A DNA stretch of 64,000 nucleotides, taken from the NCBI RefSeq assembly GCF_031020795.1, contig NZ_JAVHJP010000004.1, positions 254,073 through 318,072 on the forward strand. Direction: 5' to 3'. Made by a program: the position numbers and the translations under genes. A model generated the notes under the pieces. The model did no database searches and had not been told where the DNA came from. It saw only the letters and a program-made list of their open reading frames with translations. Position 1 is the first letter of the stretch. Each line of letters opens with the position of its first letter. Shown in pieces: positions 23,267 to 32,065 of the stretch. Origin of the DNA: Hydrogenophaga pseudoflava (GTDB lineage: Bacteria; Pseudomonadota; Gammaproteobacteria; Burkholderiales; Burkholderiaceae_C).

Positions 23267-24630
23267 GCATCACGTCGCAGCAATACGCCGACCTGTCGTT
23301 TCATGTGTACAAGGGAACAGCAGCTCGAGCCTATGCGAGCAACGACAAAGAAGCGCCCTACGTTGATTCGGGGGGCGTTCGGTTCTTTGTGCGAGCACAT
23401 GTGGACAATCCGAACACCGGGTACCAGGGCACGATTTACCAGCGCCGCGACACAGGTGAGTTGGTGGTGGCTCATCGAGGAACAGAGTTCGACCGAGAGG
23501 CACTCAAAGACGGCGCTTTGGCGGACGGCGGAATGGTGCTCGCGCGGTCCAACCTGCAAGCGGGGGACGCGATATCTTTGACGCGTGACGCACTCGATAT
23601 GGCATCCAAGGACGCGTCCAGGACGGGGTTGCCGCCGTCGCCCGTCACCACCACCGGCCACTCTCTGGGCGGCACGCTGGCCCAGGTCAGCGCCCACCAC
23701 TTTGGCCTCCAGGGCGAAACCTTCAACGCCTATGGGGCGGTCAGCCTGAGCCGGCGCATTCCCGAAGGAGGGCACTCGGTGATCAACCACATGATGGCGG
23801 GCGATGCGGTGAGCGCGGCCAGCCCTCATTTCGGCGAAACCCGGATCTATGCCCGGCCCGAGGAGGTGAACACGCTGCTGTCCAAGGGCTACGACAACCG
23901 GACCCACTGGAGCGACGCGCTGCGTTCCTACTCTCCGGCGATGTGGGCGGCCGGGATGACCCCGCCCAGCACCCTCGGCGCGGCGGTGGCGCTGGGGGGC
24001 AGCCACAGCATGCACCACTTCGTGGGGGTGGACGGCAGTGGCCAGCCCGACCGCTCCATCCTGACCGATCCGCAGGCGCGCAGCCTGGCGCAGCAGCAGT
24101 CGGTGCAGATCGGCGAGTACCGCCGGGACGTGCGCCAGATGCGTGGTGTGCTGACGGCGGTGTCTCGCGGGATCGATGGCAACGCGCGCGATGCCATCGA
24201 CACGATCCGCGGGCCGCTCGAACCGGGCGAGCCTGCCCAGCGCGAGCCGCGCAAAGGCGCTGCACTGGATCCTGGAAGCATGAGCGAACCCGTCCGGCAG
24301 TTGCTCGACGACAGCCGGGGTCATGTGCAGCGGCTGGCCGATCGGCACGGTCTTCCCTGGGACCAGGGGATGGAGAACACGGTGCACGCGGTGGCGCTCG
24401 GGGCTCGGGACGCCGGCCTGTCGCGCATCACCCATCTGCGGGTGGATGCGGGTCAGGTTCGCATGGCGGAGTTCGATGGTGTGGGGCTCAAGGAGAGCGC
24501 CATGGATGCACGTCAGGCGGCCAACACGCCTGCCGTTGAATCGCTGCAGCGTCTGGGGGCAGCAGCGGAGCCGGTCGCTGCAATGGCGCTTGCCCAGCCC
24601 CAGGACAGACTTGCTCCCGTGAGGGCCTGA
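23263..24630 (+). CDS. Class 3 lipase with XVIPCD-like tail, putative type IV secretion effector
   Basis: A 455-residue protein. The N-terminal half (about 1-290) is an alpha/beta lipase with ELVVAHRGTEFD, the nucleophile elbow TTGHSLGGTLAQVSAHH and a likely catalytic His in GSHSMHHFVGVD. There is no signal peptide. The C-terminal 110 residues, including RGHVQRLADRHGLPWDQG, GLSRITHLRVD, MAEFDGVGLKESAMDARQA and NTPAVESLQRL, look like the XVIPCD domain that marks substrates of the Xanthomonadales bacterial-killing type IV secretion system (X-T4SS). A lipoprotein gene precedes it, as for the known lipase effector/immunity pairs. No virB genes are in the window. A type VI effector is the alternative. 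Confidence 0.75.
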   Translation: MSITSQQYADLSFHVYKGTAARAYASNDKEAPYVDSGGVRFFVRAHVDNPNTGYQGTIYQRRDTGELVVAHRGTEFDREALKDGALADGGMVLARSNLQAGDAISLTRDALDMASKDASRTGLPPSPVTTTGHSLGGTLAQVSAHHFGLQGETFNAYGAVSLSRRIPEGGHSVINHMMAGDAVSAASPHFGETRIYARPEEVNTLLSKGYDNRTHWSDALRSYSPAMWAAGMTPPSTLGAAVALGGSHSMHHFVGVDGSGQPDRSILTDPQARSLAQQQSVQIGEYRRDVRQMRGVLTAVSRGIDGNARDAIDTIRGPLEPGEPAQREPRKGAALDPGSMSEPVRQLLDDSRGHVQRLADRHGLPWDQGMENTVHAVALGARDAGLSRITHLRVDAGQVRMAEFDGVGLKESAMDARQAANTPAVESLQRLGAAAEPVAAMALAQPQDRLAPVRA

Positions 24631-24667
24631 GCCGCTCCACGGCGGCCCCGGTTCTCGAAGGCCTCTC

Positions 24668-25435
24668 TCAGACCAGTTCGGGCAGGCCCGCCAGACGGTG
24701 GCCGGCCGCTTCCAGCGCCGCGCGGATCGCCCGCGCAGCGGCCACCGCCCCGGGGCCGTCGCCATGCACGCAGATGCTGTGGATGGCGGTCGGCAGGCGC
24801 TGGCCGTCGGCGGTGACGATGCCGCCTGCGTCCAGCATGCGCTGCACATGCTGCACGCAGTCGGCCGCGTCGTGCAGCACCGCGCCTGGCTGCGAGCGCG
24901 GCGTGAGCTGGCCGTCGGCCTGGTAGCTGCGGTCGGCGAACACCTCGCGCGCCACGCGCAGGCCGGCCGCCTCGCCCGCGCGCTCCAGCGCAGAGAGGGC
25001 AGGTGCGAGCAGGATCAGATCGCGGTCCAGCGCCTTCACGGCCTGCACCACCGTGGCGGCCATCGCCTCGTCGGCGCAGGCCATGTTGTTGAGCGCGCCG
25101 TGCGGCTTGACGTGGGTGACGCGGCCGCCCTCGGCGGCGGCCATGGCCTGCAGCGCGCCGACCTGGTAGAGGATGGTCGCTTCCAGCTCCTTGGCCGAGA
25201 GCTGCATCACGCGCCGCCCGAAGCCCTGCAGGTCGGGAAAGGCCGGGTGCGCACCCAGGCTCACGCCGTTGGCGACGGCCCGTCGCGCGGTCTCGCGCAT
25301 CACCACCGGGTCACCCGCATGAAACCCGCAGGCGATGTTGGCGCTGTTGATGACCTGCAGCAGTTCGGCGTCGCTGCCCATGGTCCAGGCGCCGAAGCTT
25401 TCGCCGAGGTCGGCGTTGAGGTTGATGGGGCTCAT
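24668..25435 (-). CDS. pxpA: 5-oxoprolinase subunit A (LamB/YcsF family)
   Basis: A 255-residue LamB/YcsF protein. The start MSPINLNADLGESFGAW and blocks ANIACGFHAGDPVVM, GVSLGAHPAFPDLQGFGRR, VKPHGALNNM and EVFADRSYQADGQL are diagnostic. With PxpB and PxpC it forms the bacterial ATP-dependent enzyme that opens 5-oxoproline (pyroglutamate) to glutamate; PxpA acts on the phosphorylated intermediate. Last gene of the marR-pxpB-pxpC-pxpA operon, overlapping pxpC by 4 nt. Confidence 0.96.
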   Translation of the reverse strand: MSPINLNADLGESFGAWTMGSDAELLQVINSANIACGFHAGDPVVMRETARRAVANGVSLGAHPAFPDLQGFGRRVMQLSAKELEATILYQVGALQAMAAAEGGRVTHVKPHGALNNMACADEAMAATVVQAVKALDRDLILLAPALSALERAGEAAGLRVAREVFADRSYQADGQLTPRSQPGAVLHDAADCVQHVQRMLDAGGIVTADGQRLPTAIHSICVHGDGPGAVAAARAIRAALEAAGHRLAGLPELV

Positions 25436-26484
25436 GGGGTGTCCTCTCCGGGGTGGGCGGCGAGCATGCCGCTGATCAGGTTGCTGCCGTACAGCGCGGA
25501 CTCGTCGATCGATCCTGGTGGCAGGAAGGCTTCGCGGCCGCTCAGCCACTGTTGCCAGCGCATGCGCTGGGCGACCAAGGCCTCGTGCGCCTGTGCCCCG
25601 GTCACCGCCGCAAAGCGCACACGGGTGCCGGGCCGCAGATGCGCCAGCCTCGGCAGGTCGGCGGTGATGACGGTGGCGATCTTGGGGTAGCCGCCCACGG
25701 TCTGTCCGTCGGCCAGCAGCACGATGGGCTGGCCGTTGGCCGGTACTTGGATCACGCCGGGCGTCACACCATCGGACACGATGTCGGCGGCTTCGGCGCT
25801 GGCGTGGACCAGCGCCTCGCCCTGCAGGCGCAGGCCCATGCGGTCCTGCGCGGGCGTGGCCTGCCAGTCCTGTGCGAAGAAGCTCACCAGTGCGTCGGCG
25901 GTGAAGTGGTCGTCCTGCGGGCCGACCATCACGCGGACCGGGCCGGTGTCGGGTTCCCAGGGCGCGCGGCAGCGCCACTCGCGCGGGTCGCATGCGCCGG
26001 CCTCGCCGCAGGGCAAATGGTCCCCCGGCTGAAATGCGCGGCCCAGCACACCGGACAGGCCGGCGCGCCAGTAGCTGGCGCGGCTGCCGAAGGCCGGGGG
26101 CAGGGCGATGCCGCCGGCCACCGCGAGGTAGGCGCAGCCGCTCTCCGCCGAGCCCAGTTGCAGCGTCTCGCCCTCGTGCAGCGTGGCGGTCTGCCAGGCG
26201 GTCAGCGGCGTACGCCCGCCGTCCTCGCGCGCGCGTTGGGCGCCGATGTCGCCGGCGAGCGCGACGCGCACCGGACCGCCGTGCACGCGCAGCACCGTGC
26301 CGACGCCGCGCAACTCCAGCACGGCGGCGTTCAAGTCGTTGCCCAGCAGCGCATTGGCGGCCTGGGCCAGCGGCGCGTCCAGCCAGCCCGACAGCGGCAG
26401 GCCGTGGTGGCGGTGGCCGGGGCGGCCGCGGTCCTGCACGGTGGTGCCGATACCCGGCTGGAGGACTTCGAGCAGGCCGCTCAT
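25432..26484 (-). CDS. pxpC: 5-oxoprolinase subunit C (biotin-dependent carboxyltransferase-like)
   Basis: A 350-residue AHS2-type protein (KipA/PxpC). It opens MSGLLEVLQPGIGTTVQDRGR and has GLPLSGWLDAPLAQAANALLG, YLAVAGGI, FGSRASYWRAGLSG, and the substrate-binding region SDGVTPGVIQVPANGQPI with LLADGQTVGGYPKIA. It forms the phosphorylating complex with PxpB. Overlaps pxpB upstream and pxpA downstream by 4 nt each, so the three subunits are translationally coupled. Confidence 0.95.
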   Translation of the reverse strand: MSGLLEVLQPGIGTTVQDRGRPGHRHHGLPLSGWLDAPLAQAANALLGNDLNAAVLELRGVGTVLRVHGGPVRVALAGDIGAQRAREDGGRTPLTAWQTATLHEGETLQLGSAESGCAYLAVAGGIALPPAFGSRASYWRAGLSGVLGRAFQPGDHLPCGEAGACDPREWRCRAPWEPDTGPVRVMVGPQDDHFTADALVSFFAQDWQATPAQDRMGLRLQGEALVHASAEAADIVSDGVTPGVIQVPANGQPIVLLADGQTVGGYPKIATVITADLPRLAHLRPGTRVRFAAVTGAQAHEALVAQRMRWQQWLSGREAFLPPGSIDESALYGSNLISGMLAAHPGEDTP

Positions 26485-27230
26485 GCCCGCTCCTTGATGA
26501 AGGTCTCGCGCGGCAGACCTTGTGCGATGTCACGCGCGAGCCGGTCGTGGGTGTTGCGGTCGACAGCGGTCCAGCGCACCTCGTCGCCCGCAGCCAGCAT
26601 GGCGGGCTGTGCGGTCTGCGTGGGGTCGAACAGCACCACCGGTGTGCGCCCCATCAGGTTCCAGCCGCCCGGGCTCTCCCAGGGGTAGACAGAGCACATG
26701 TCCAGCGCGATGGCCACCGATTTCGCGGGCACCTTCTGTCTCGGCGAAGGCAGGCGAGGGGTGACCAGCGGAGGTGGCAGCCCGCCCATGTAGGGGAAGC
26801 CGGGCTGGAAGCCCAGCATGTAGACGCGGAAGGTGGCGCCCAGCAGCTGGTCGATGGCCTCGGTGCGGGTCAGTTGCTTGAGTTCGCACACGCGTGGCAG
26901 ATCGGGTGCAAAGTCCTCGTCGAAGCACACGGGCAGCCGCCACTGGCGGCCCTGCAGCGCGGCTTCCTGGCCTTCCCGCGCCATGGACAGCAGTTGCCGG
27001 CCCAGCGCTGCGGCCTCGCCCGCCCAGGGATCGAAATGCACCGTGAGCGAGCGGAAGGTCGGCACCACGTCGGTGACCGAGGCCAGCAGCGGCTCGTGCG
27101 GTTGGACCGCTGCGACCCGATCGGCCAGGCCCACGACGCGCGCATGGGTGGCGTCGTCGATGGCGTGGCCGAACTCCACCGTCCAGGCGCTGTCGCCGAC
27201 AGCCAGCAGACGAGGGGGCGTACCGCTCAC
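26481..27230 (-). CDS. pxpB: 5-oxoprolinase subunit B (KipI family)
   Basis: A 249-residue AHS1-type protein. GTG at 27230 overlaps the stop of the upstream regulator gene (GTGA). Family blocks are VEFGHAID near the start, TFRSLTVHFDP, LPVCFDEDFAPDL, and the C-terminal YMLGFQPGFPYMGGLP with SVAIALDMCSVYPWESPGGW. An apparent longer frame that begins upstream is only read-through from the regulator region. It pairs with PxpC for ATP-dependent phosphorylation of 5-oxoproline. Confidence 0.93.
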   Translation of the reverse strand: MSGTPPRLLAVGDSAWTVEFGHAIDDATHARVVGLADRVAAVQPHEPLLASVTDVVPTFRSLTVHFDPWAGEAAALGRQLLSMAREGQEAALQGRQWRLPVCFDEDFAPDLPRVCELKQLTRTEAIDQLLGATFRVYMLGFQPGFPYMGGLPPPLVTPRLPSPRQKVPAKSVAIALDMCSVYPWESPGGWNLMGRTPVVLFDPTQTAQPAMLAAGDEVRWTAVDRNTHDRLARDIAQGLPRETFIKERA

Positions 27231-27775
27231 AGCGATGCCGCAGACCGGGCGGCCTGGTCGTACATGCCCGAGAGCACACGCAGCAACCGCGCCAGTTCGC
27301 CGATGTCCCTGTTCAACGCGTCGTCGGCGTGCAGTGCCTGGATCAGGCACTGCTCGCGGATTTCGCGGTAGCGCTGCACGAAGGCGCCGCCGGACTCGGT
27401 GGCCGCGTAGGTCACTTCCTTGCCTGATTTGCTGGACGCCACCACGCCCAGGCTCACCAGCTTCTTGAGCGAGTAGTTCACCAGGTGCGTGTCCTCGATG
27501 TTCATGATGAAACAGATGTCGGAGAGGCGCTTGTCCCTGGCCCGGTGCGTCACGTGGTGCAGCACCAGCACGTCCAGCGGCATCAGGTCCTTCAGACCCG
27601 CGGCGGCCATGCAGTGCACCACCCAGCGGTGGAAGGCGTTGCTGGCCACGATCAGGCCAAACTCGAACTCGCTCATCTCCGCGCTCTGGGGCGAGACCAG
27701 GTGCGCGGACGACACGATGGGCGATCGTGGTGCGGTGGTGACTGGCGTGCTGCTTGCTTTGGGTGTCTTGGCCAT
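27227..27775 (-). CDS. MarR-type winged-helix regulator of the pxp/TRAP locus
   Basis: A 182-residue winged-helix protein. After a Ser/Thr/Pro-rich tail of about 45 residues come the helices FGLIVASNAFHRWVVHCMAAA and LMPLDVLVLHHVTHRARDKR, then the recognition part ICFIMNIEDTHLVNYSLKKLV and wing GVVASSKSGKEVTYAAT. ATG at 27775 (MAKTPKAS) is preferred over an ATG at 27850 that would overlap the intergenic repeats. It is first in the pxpBCA operon and divergent from the TRAP transporter, so it likely governs both in response to 5-oxoproline or a related acid. Confidence 0.85.
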   Translation of the reverse strand: MAKTPKASSTPVTTAPRSPIVSSAHLVSPQSAEMSEFEFGLIVASNAFHRWVVHCMAAAGLKDLMPLDVLVLHHVTHRARDKRLSDICFIMNIEDTHLVNYSLKKLVSLGVVASSKSGKEVTYAATESGGAFVQRYREIREQCLIQALHADDALNRDIGELARLLRVLSGMYDQAARSAASL

Positions 27776-27805
27776 GGGCTGGATTGGGGGGTGTGTGGGT
27801 TGTAT

Positions 27806-27837
27806 TTGACGACAAATTGCCAACGATTTGTTGACGA
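27806..27837. promoter_or_regulatory. Nested repeats between marR and the TRAP operon, candidate operator
   Basis: An inverted repeat ACAAAT-N8-ATTTGT (27812-27831) is flanked by two direct copies of TTGACGA (27806 and 27831). It is the most AT-rich spot in the 167-bp divergent intergenic region, which makes it a likely binding site for the MarR-type regulator, close to both promoters. Confidence 0.45.
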
Positions 27838-27942
27838 TGAGGGAAAACACTGGTCACAATCTGTTGCCCCGCCCCCTACAGTGCGTGCACCCGTCCGCTG
27901 CGGTCAACGCCGTGGCCCGTTCAACCAGCAACCGGAGCTTTC

Positions 27943-28929
27943 ATGAAACGTCGCGCCTTCCAACTCTCCGTGGCGGCTGCCGCCATTGCGCTCTCCTCCC
28001 TCGCTGCGACCCCGGCGTTCGCCCAGGCCAAGTGGGATCTGGCCACCGCCTACCCCGCCGCCAACTTCCATACGGTCAACATCAGCCAGTTCGCGGCCGA
28101 AGTGGACAAGGCCAGCGGCGGCAAGCTCAAGATCACGGTGCACCCCAACGCCGCGCTGTTCAAGGCGCCTGAGATCAAGCGGGCGGTGCAGGGTGGCCAG
28201 GCGCAGGCCGGTGAGATCCTGCTGGTGAACTACCAGAACGAGTGGCAGCTGTTCGGCGCCGATGGTCTGCCCTTCGTGGCCGACAGTTACGAGGAGGCCG
28301 CCAAGCTGTGGAAGGTGCAGCGCCCGATGCTGGAGAAGAAGCTGGCCGAGCAGGGCATGATGGTGCTGTTCGCCGTGCCATGGCCGCCGCAGGGCGTCTA
28401 CAGCAAGAAGCCGCTGAACAGCGCTGCGGACCTCAAGGGCATCAAGTGGCGCGCCTACAGCCCCGCCACTGCCCGCATCGCCGAGCTGGTGGGTGCGCAG
28501 CCAGTGACGGTGCAGGCCGCCGAAGTCAGCCAGGCCTTCGCCACCGGCGTGACCGAAAGCATGATGTCCAGCGGTTCCACCGGCGCCGACGCCAAGCTGT
28601 ACGAGCATGTGAAGTACTGGTACGACACCCAGGCCTGGCTGCCCAAGAACGCGCTGCTGGTGAACAAAAAGGCCTTCGATGCGCTGGACAAACCCACGCA
28701 GGACGCGGTGATCAAGGCCGCGGCCGACGCCGAGGCACGTGGCTGGGAGGCCAGCAAGAAGGCCAACACCGAAAGCCTGGACAAACTCAAGGCCGGCGGC
28801 ATGCAGATCCTGCCCGCGCCCGCGGCGCTCAAGGCCGACATGAAGAAGGTCGGAGACACCATGCTCAAGGAGTGGCTGGACAAGGCCGGTCCCGAGGGCC
28901 AGGCCCTGGTCGACGCGTTCCGCAAGTGA
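27943..28929 (+). CDS. TRAP transporter periplasmic solute-binding protein (DctP)
   Basis: A 328-residue DctP family protein with a 28-residue signal peptide ending PAFAQ. The family blocks LATAYPAANFHTVNISQFAAEVDK, GKLKITVHPNAALFKAPEIKRAV and LKGIKWRAYSPATARIAELVGA are present, the last including the conserved Arg that grips a carboxylate. Ends DAFRK. First gene of a dctPQM operon divergent from pxpBCA, so the probable ligand is 5-oxoproline or another small carboxylate; the ligand is inferred from context. Confidence 0.93.
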   Translation: MKRRAFQLSVAAAAIALSSLAATPAFAQAKWDLATAYPAANFHTVNISQFAAEVDKASGGKLKITVHPNAALFKAPEIKRAVQGGQAQAGEILLVNYQNEWQLFGADGLPFVADSYEEAAKLWKVQRPMLEKKLAEQGMMVLFAVPWPPQGVYSKKPLNSAADLKGIKWRAYSPATARIAELVGAQPVTVQAAEVSQAFATGVTESMMSSGSTGADAKLYEHVKYWYDTQAWLPKNALLVNKKAFDALDKPTQDAVIKAAADAEARGWEASKKANTESLDKLKAGGMQILPAPAALKADMKKVGDTMLKEWLDKAGPEGQALVDAFRK

Positions 28930-29450
28930 GCGACGGCAGCAGCATGCGGCGCGCGCTGAACGCCCTGTACGACGGCTGCGCCTGGCTCGCGGCGGTGTTC
29001 ATGATCGGCGTGCTGGTCATGGTGCTGCTGTCGGTGCTGGGACGCCAGCTCAACTTCCATGTACCGGGCACCGACGCCTACGCGGGTTACACCATGGCGG
29101 CGGCCGGTTTCCTGGCGCTGGCGCACACGCTCAAGCGCAACGAGCACATCCGCGTCACGCTGGTGCTCGGCAAGCTCACGGGCGGCGCACGCCGGGGGTT
29201 GGAGCTGTGGTCGCTGAGCGCGGCGGTGCTGCTCTCCGGGCTGTTCGCCTGGTTCTCGCTGCGCCTGGTGCTGCAGTCGCACGAGTTCAACGACATCTCC
29301 ACCGGCAACGACGCCACGCCGCTGTGGATTCCGCAACTGGCGATGGCGCTGGGCACGCTGGTGCTGTTCATTGCGTTTGTGGACGAGTGGGTGCTGGAAC
29401 TGCGTGGCCAGCGCGAGCACATTGGTGGATCGGAGACGCACCATGAATGA
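28926..29450 (+). CDS. TRAP transporter small membrane subunit (DctQ)
   Basis: A small four-helix membrane subunit. The GTG at 28926 overlaps the dctP stop (GTGA) and gives 174 residues; ATG at 28944 (MRRALNALYDGCAWLAAV) would give 168, and neither has a clear ribosome-binding site. Helices lie at about 14-36, 52-72, 90-112 and 132-152 of the longer form. The loop LKRNEHIRVTLVLGKL is typical of DctQ. It links DctP to DctM. Confidence 0.9.
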   Translation: MSDGSSMRRALNALYDGCAWLAAVFMIGVLVMVLLSVLGRQLNFHVPGTDAYAGYTMAAAGFLALAHTLKRNEHIRVTLVLGKLTGGARRGLELWSLSAAVLLSGLFAWFSLRLVLQSHEFNDISTGNDATPLWIPQLAMALGTLVLFIAFVDEWVLELRGQREHIGGSETHHE

Positions 29451-30738
29451 GATGCTCGTCACCGGGCTGCTGATCGTGTCCCTGTTCCTGCTGCTCGGCA
29501 GCGGGGTCTGGATCGGGCTCACCCTGGCCGGCGTGGCCTGGATCGGCATGGAGCTGTTTTCCTCGCGCAGCGCGGGCGACGCCATGGCCGTCACTGTCTG
29601 GGGCTCGGCCAGCAGCTGGACGCTCACGGCGCTGCCGCTGTTCGTCTGGATGGGCGAGATCCTGTTCCGCACCCGGCTGTCCGAAAACATGTTCCGGGGC
29701 CTGGCGCCCTGGGTGAACGCGCTGCCGGGCCGGCTGCTGCACACCAACATCCTGGGCAGCACCATCTTCGCGGCGGTGTCCGGTTCGTCCGCCGCCACCT
29801 GCGCGACCATCGGAAAGATGACGATCCCCGAGCTGACCGAGCGCGGCTACCCGCCCGAGCGTGTGATCGGTTCGCTGGGCGGCGCCAGCACCCTGGGCCT
29901 GCTGATCCCGCCTTCGATCGTCATGATCGTGTATGGCGTCGCGGCCGAGGTGTCCATCGCCAAGCTGTTCGTCGCCGGCGTCATACCCGGGCTGATGCTG
30001 GCGGGCCTGTTCAGCGGCTACCTGATGGTCTGGGCGCTGATGAACCCCGACAAGATCCCCCAGGCCGATGCGGGCATGAGCTTCTCCGAGAAGCTGCGCG
30101 CCTCCAGCGAACTGATTCCGGTGATCCTGCTGATCGGTGGCGTGATCGGCTCGATCTATGTCGGTGTCGCCACCGCCACCGAGGCGGCGGCCATTGGCGT
30201 GGTCGGTGCCTTGCTGCTGTCGGCCTACCAGCGGTCGCTCTCGTGGCGGAGTTTCCGCGATGCGCTGCTGGGTGCCACGCGGCTGTACTGCATGATGGCC
30301 CTGATCCTCGCCGGTGCGGCCTTCCTGACGCTGTCGATGGGCTACATCGGTCTGCCGCGGCACCTGGCCGAATGGGTGGGTTCGCTGGGTCTGTCGCCGG
30401 GCCTGCTGCTGGTGGCGCTGGCACTGTTCTACATCGTGCTCGGCTGCTTCCTCGACGGTATCTCGATGATCGTGCTCACCATGGGCGTGATCATCCCGAC
30501 GGTGCAGGCCGCGGGCATCGACCTGATCTGGTTCGGCATCTTCATCGTGATCGTGGTCGAGATGGCGCAGATCACGCCACCCGTGGGCTTCAACCTGTTC
30601 GTGCTGCAGGGCATGACGCGGCGCGAGATCAACTGGATCGCGCGGGTCTGCATGCCGTACTTCTTCCTCATGGTGCTGGCGGTGTGCCTGCTGTACTGGT
30701 TCCCGCAGATCGTGATGTGGTTGCCTGGGAGCATGTGA
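29443..30738 (+). CDS. TRAP transporter large membrane subunit (DctM)
   Basis: A 431-residue permease of the DctM family with about 12 hydrophobic segments. Blocks ALPLFVWMGEILFRT, STIFAAVSGSSAATCATIGKM, GGASTLGLLIPPSIVMIVYG and EMAQITPPVGFNLFVLQG are diagnostic and include sodium/substrate-site regions. It couples solute uptake to a sodium gradient. The ATG overlaps the end of dctQ by 8 nt. The gene converges with the dadA-like gene 9 bp beyond its stop. Confidence 0.96.
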   Translation: MNEMLVTGLLIVSLFLLLGSGVWIGLTLAGVAWIGMELFSSRSAGDAMAVTVWGSASSWTLTALPLFVWMGEILFRTRLSENMFRGLAPWVNALPGRLLHTNILGSTIFAAVSGSSAATCATIGKMTIPELTERGYPPERVIGSLGGASTLGLLIPPSIVMIVYGVAAEVSIAKLFVAGVIPGLMLAGLFSGYLMVWALMNPDKIPQADAGMSFSEKLRASSELIPVILLIGGVIGSIYVGVATATEAAAIGVVGALLLSAYQRSLSWRSFRDALLGATRLYCMMALILAGAAFLTLSMGYIGLPRHLAEWVGSLGLSPGLLLVALALFYIVLGCFLDGISMIVLTMGVIIPTVQAAGIDLIWFGIFIVIVVEMAQITPPVGFNLFVLQGMTRREINWIARVCMPYFFLMVLAVCLLYWFPQIVMWLPGSM

Positions 30739-30747
30739 ACGGGCCGA

Positions 30748-32016
30748 TCAGGCGCGCAGGAAGCGCTGTGGCCTGAACGGGTGCGGGTCGATGGCGTGCG
30801 GCTCGCCCAGCATCTGCTGCGCCAGCAGCTCGCCGGTGCCTGGGCCGGTGGAAAAACCGATGTGCTGGTGCCCCAGCGCCAGCCACAACGCTTTCTGCGC
30901 CGGGCACTCGCCGATCATCGGCCGGCAGTCGGGCAGGGTGGGGCGGCTGCCCAGCCAGTCGGGGTCGGCTGTTCGGTCGCCCAGCGGCATCGCCTCCCGA
31001 GCCGCGCGCTCCGCGGCCTCCATCTGACCCTGGTGGGCCGGCGCGTGCTGGGCATTGAGTTCCACGCCGGTCGTGAGGCGCAGACCTTGTGCCATCGGCG
31101 CCAGCACGTAGCCGCCGGTGGTGTCGTACACCGGCCGGTTCAGCGTCGTGCCTTGCGCGGGCTGGAAATGCCTGTGCTGACCTCGCTCAAAACACATGGG
31201 CAGGCGCAGTCCGAAGTGCTCGTGCAGGAAGTCGCGCGACCAAGGGCCGAGTGCCAGCACGACGTGGTCCGCTTCGTGCGGGATGCCGCTGCCGGTGTGC
31301 ACCGACCAGCCGCTGCTGTGGCGACTCAGCCCTGTGGCCCTGGCCATGACCAGGGTACCGCCGAGCGCCTGCAGCCAGGCTGCGTAGCCACGCACCACCT
31401 CGCCGGGGCTGTCGACCGAGCTGGCGTCCTGCACCCACAGCGCACGCCGGAACACCGGCTTGAGGTGCGGCTCCAGGTCGTGCAGTTCCGTGGCATCCAG
31501 AGCGCGCGTGGCCACGCCAAAGCGCGCCAGGGTCTCGCGGCCGAAGGCGCCACCCTCGAATCCAGCCTCGCTGCGGTAGAGAAAGAGCCAGCCGTCGTCC
31601 TGGCGGCGATGGGCGATGCCGGCCCCGGCCATCCAGCGCCGGTGCACCTCGCCGGAACAGCGGATCAGCGCATCGAGGGCCGTGGTGGTTTCGTGAAAAG
31701 CGGAGGCCCGCGCATGGCTGAGGAACGAGAGCCCCCAGCGCCACTGGCCCAGCAACCAGGGCAGGTGGTAACGGAAGCCCGGGTTCTTCCCGCGCAGCAA
31801 TGCCGGCAGCTGGGCCCAGAGCCCAGGGTGGTTGAACGGCATGAGCGAGCTGCGCGCCAGCACGCCCGCGTTGCCGTGCGAAGTCGCGGCGCCCGGCCCC
31901 AGCGGATCGAGCACTGTGACCGCCAGTCCCCGCTGGCGCAGCGAGAGCGCGCAGGCGATGCCCACCATGCCTGCGCCCAGCACCACCACACGTTGTCCGG
32001 GTCGGGCCTGCGTCAT
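30748..32016 (-). CDS. FAD-dependent D-amino acid dehydrogenase-like oxidoreductase (DadA family)
   Basis: A 422-residue flavoprotein of the DAO/DadA family. FAD-binding RVVVLGAGMVGIACALSLRQRG is at the N-terminus, followed by ATSHGNAGVLARSSLMPF, the typical DadA GNAG block. The C-terminal FAD part has WLGSRPTLPDCRPMIG and LALGHQHIGFSTGPGTGELLA. It oxidises D-amino acids or related amines, with electrons usually going to quinone. It is divergent from a frameshifted Asp/Glu racemase gene and convergent with the TRAP operon, so the region may once have handled imported amino-acid derivatives. Confidence 0.9.
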   Translation of the reverse strand: MTQARPGQRVVVLGAGMVGIACALSLRQRGLAVTVLDPLGPGAATSHGNAGVLARSSLMPFNHPGLWAQLPALLRGKNPGFRYHLPWLLGQWRWGLSFLSHARASAFHETTTALDALIRCSGEVHRRWMAGAGIAHRRQDDGWLFLYRSEAGFEGGAFGRETLARFGVATRALDATELHDLEPHLKPVFRRALWVQDASSVDSPGEVVRGYAAWLQALGGTLVMARATGLSRHSSGWSVHTGSGIPHEADHVVLALGPWSRDFLHEHFGLRLPMCFERGQHRHFQPAQGTTLNRPVYDTTGGYVLAPMAQGLRLTTGVELNAQHAPAHQGQMEAAERAAREAMPLGDRTADPDWLGSRPTLPDCRPMIGECPAQKALWLALGHQHIGFSTGPGTGELLAQQMLGEPHAIDPHPFRPQRFLRA

Positions 32017-32065
32017 GCTTCAATCACCTTCTCGTTGCTTCGATGTGGACCCACAGCTTATCGCC

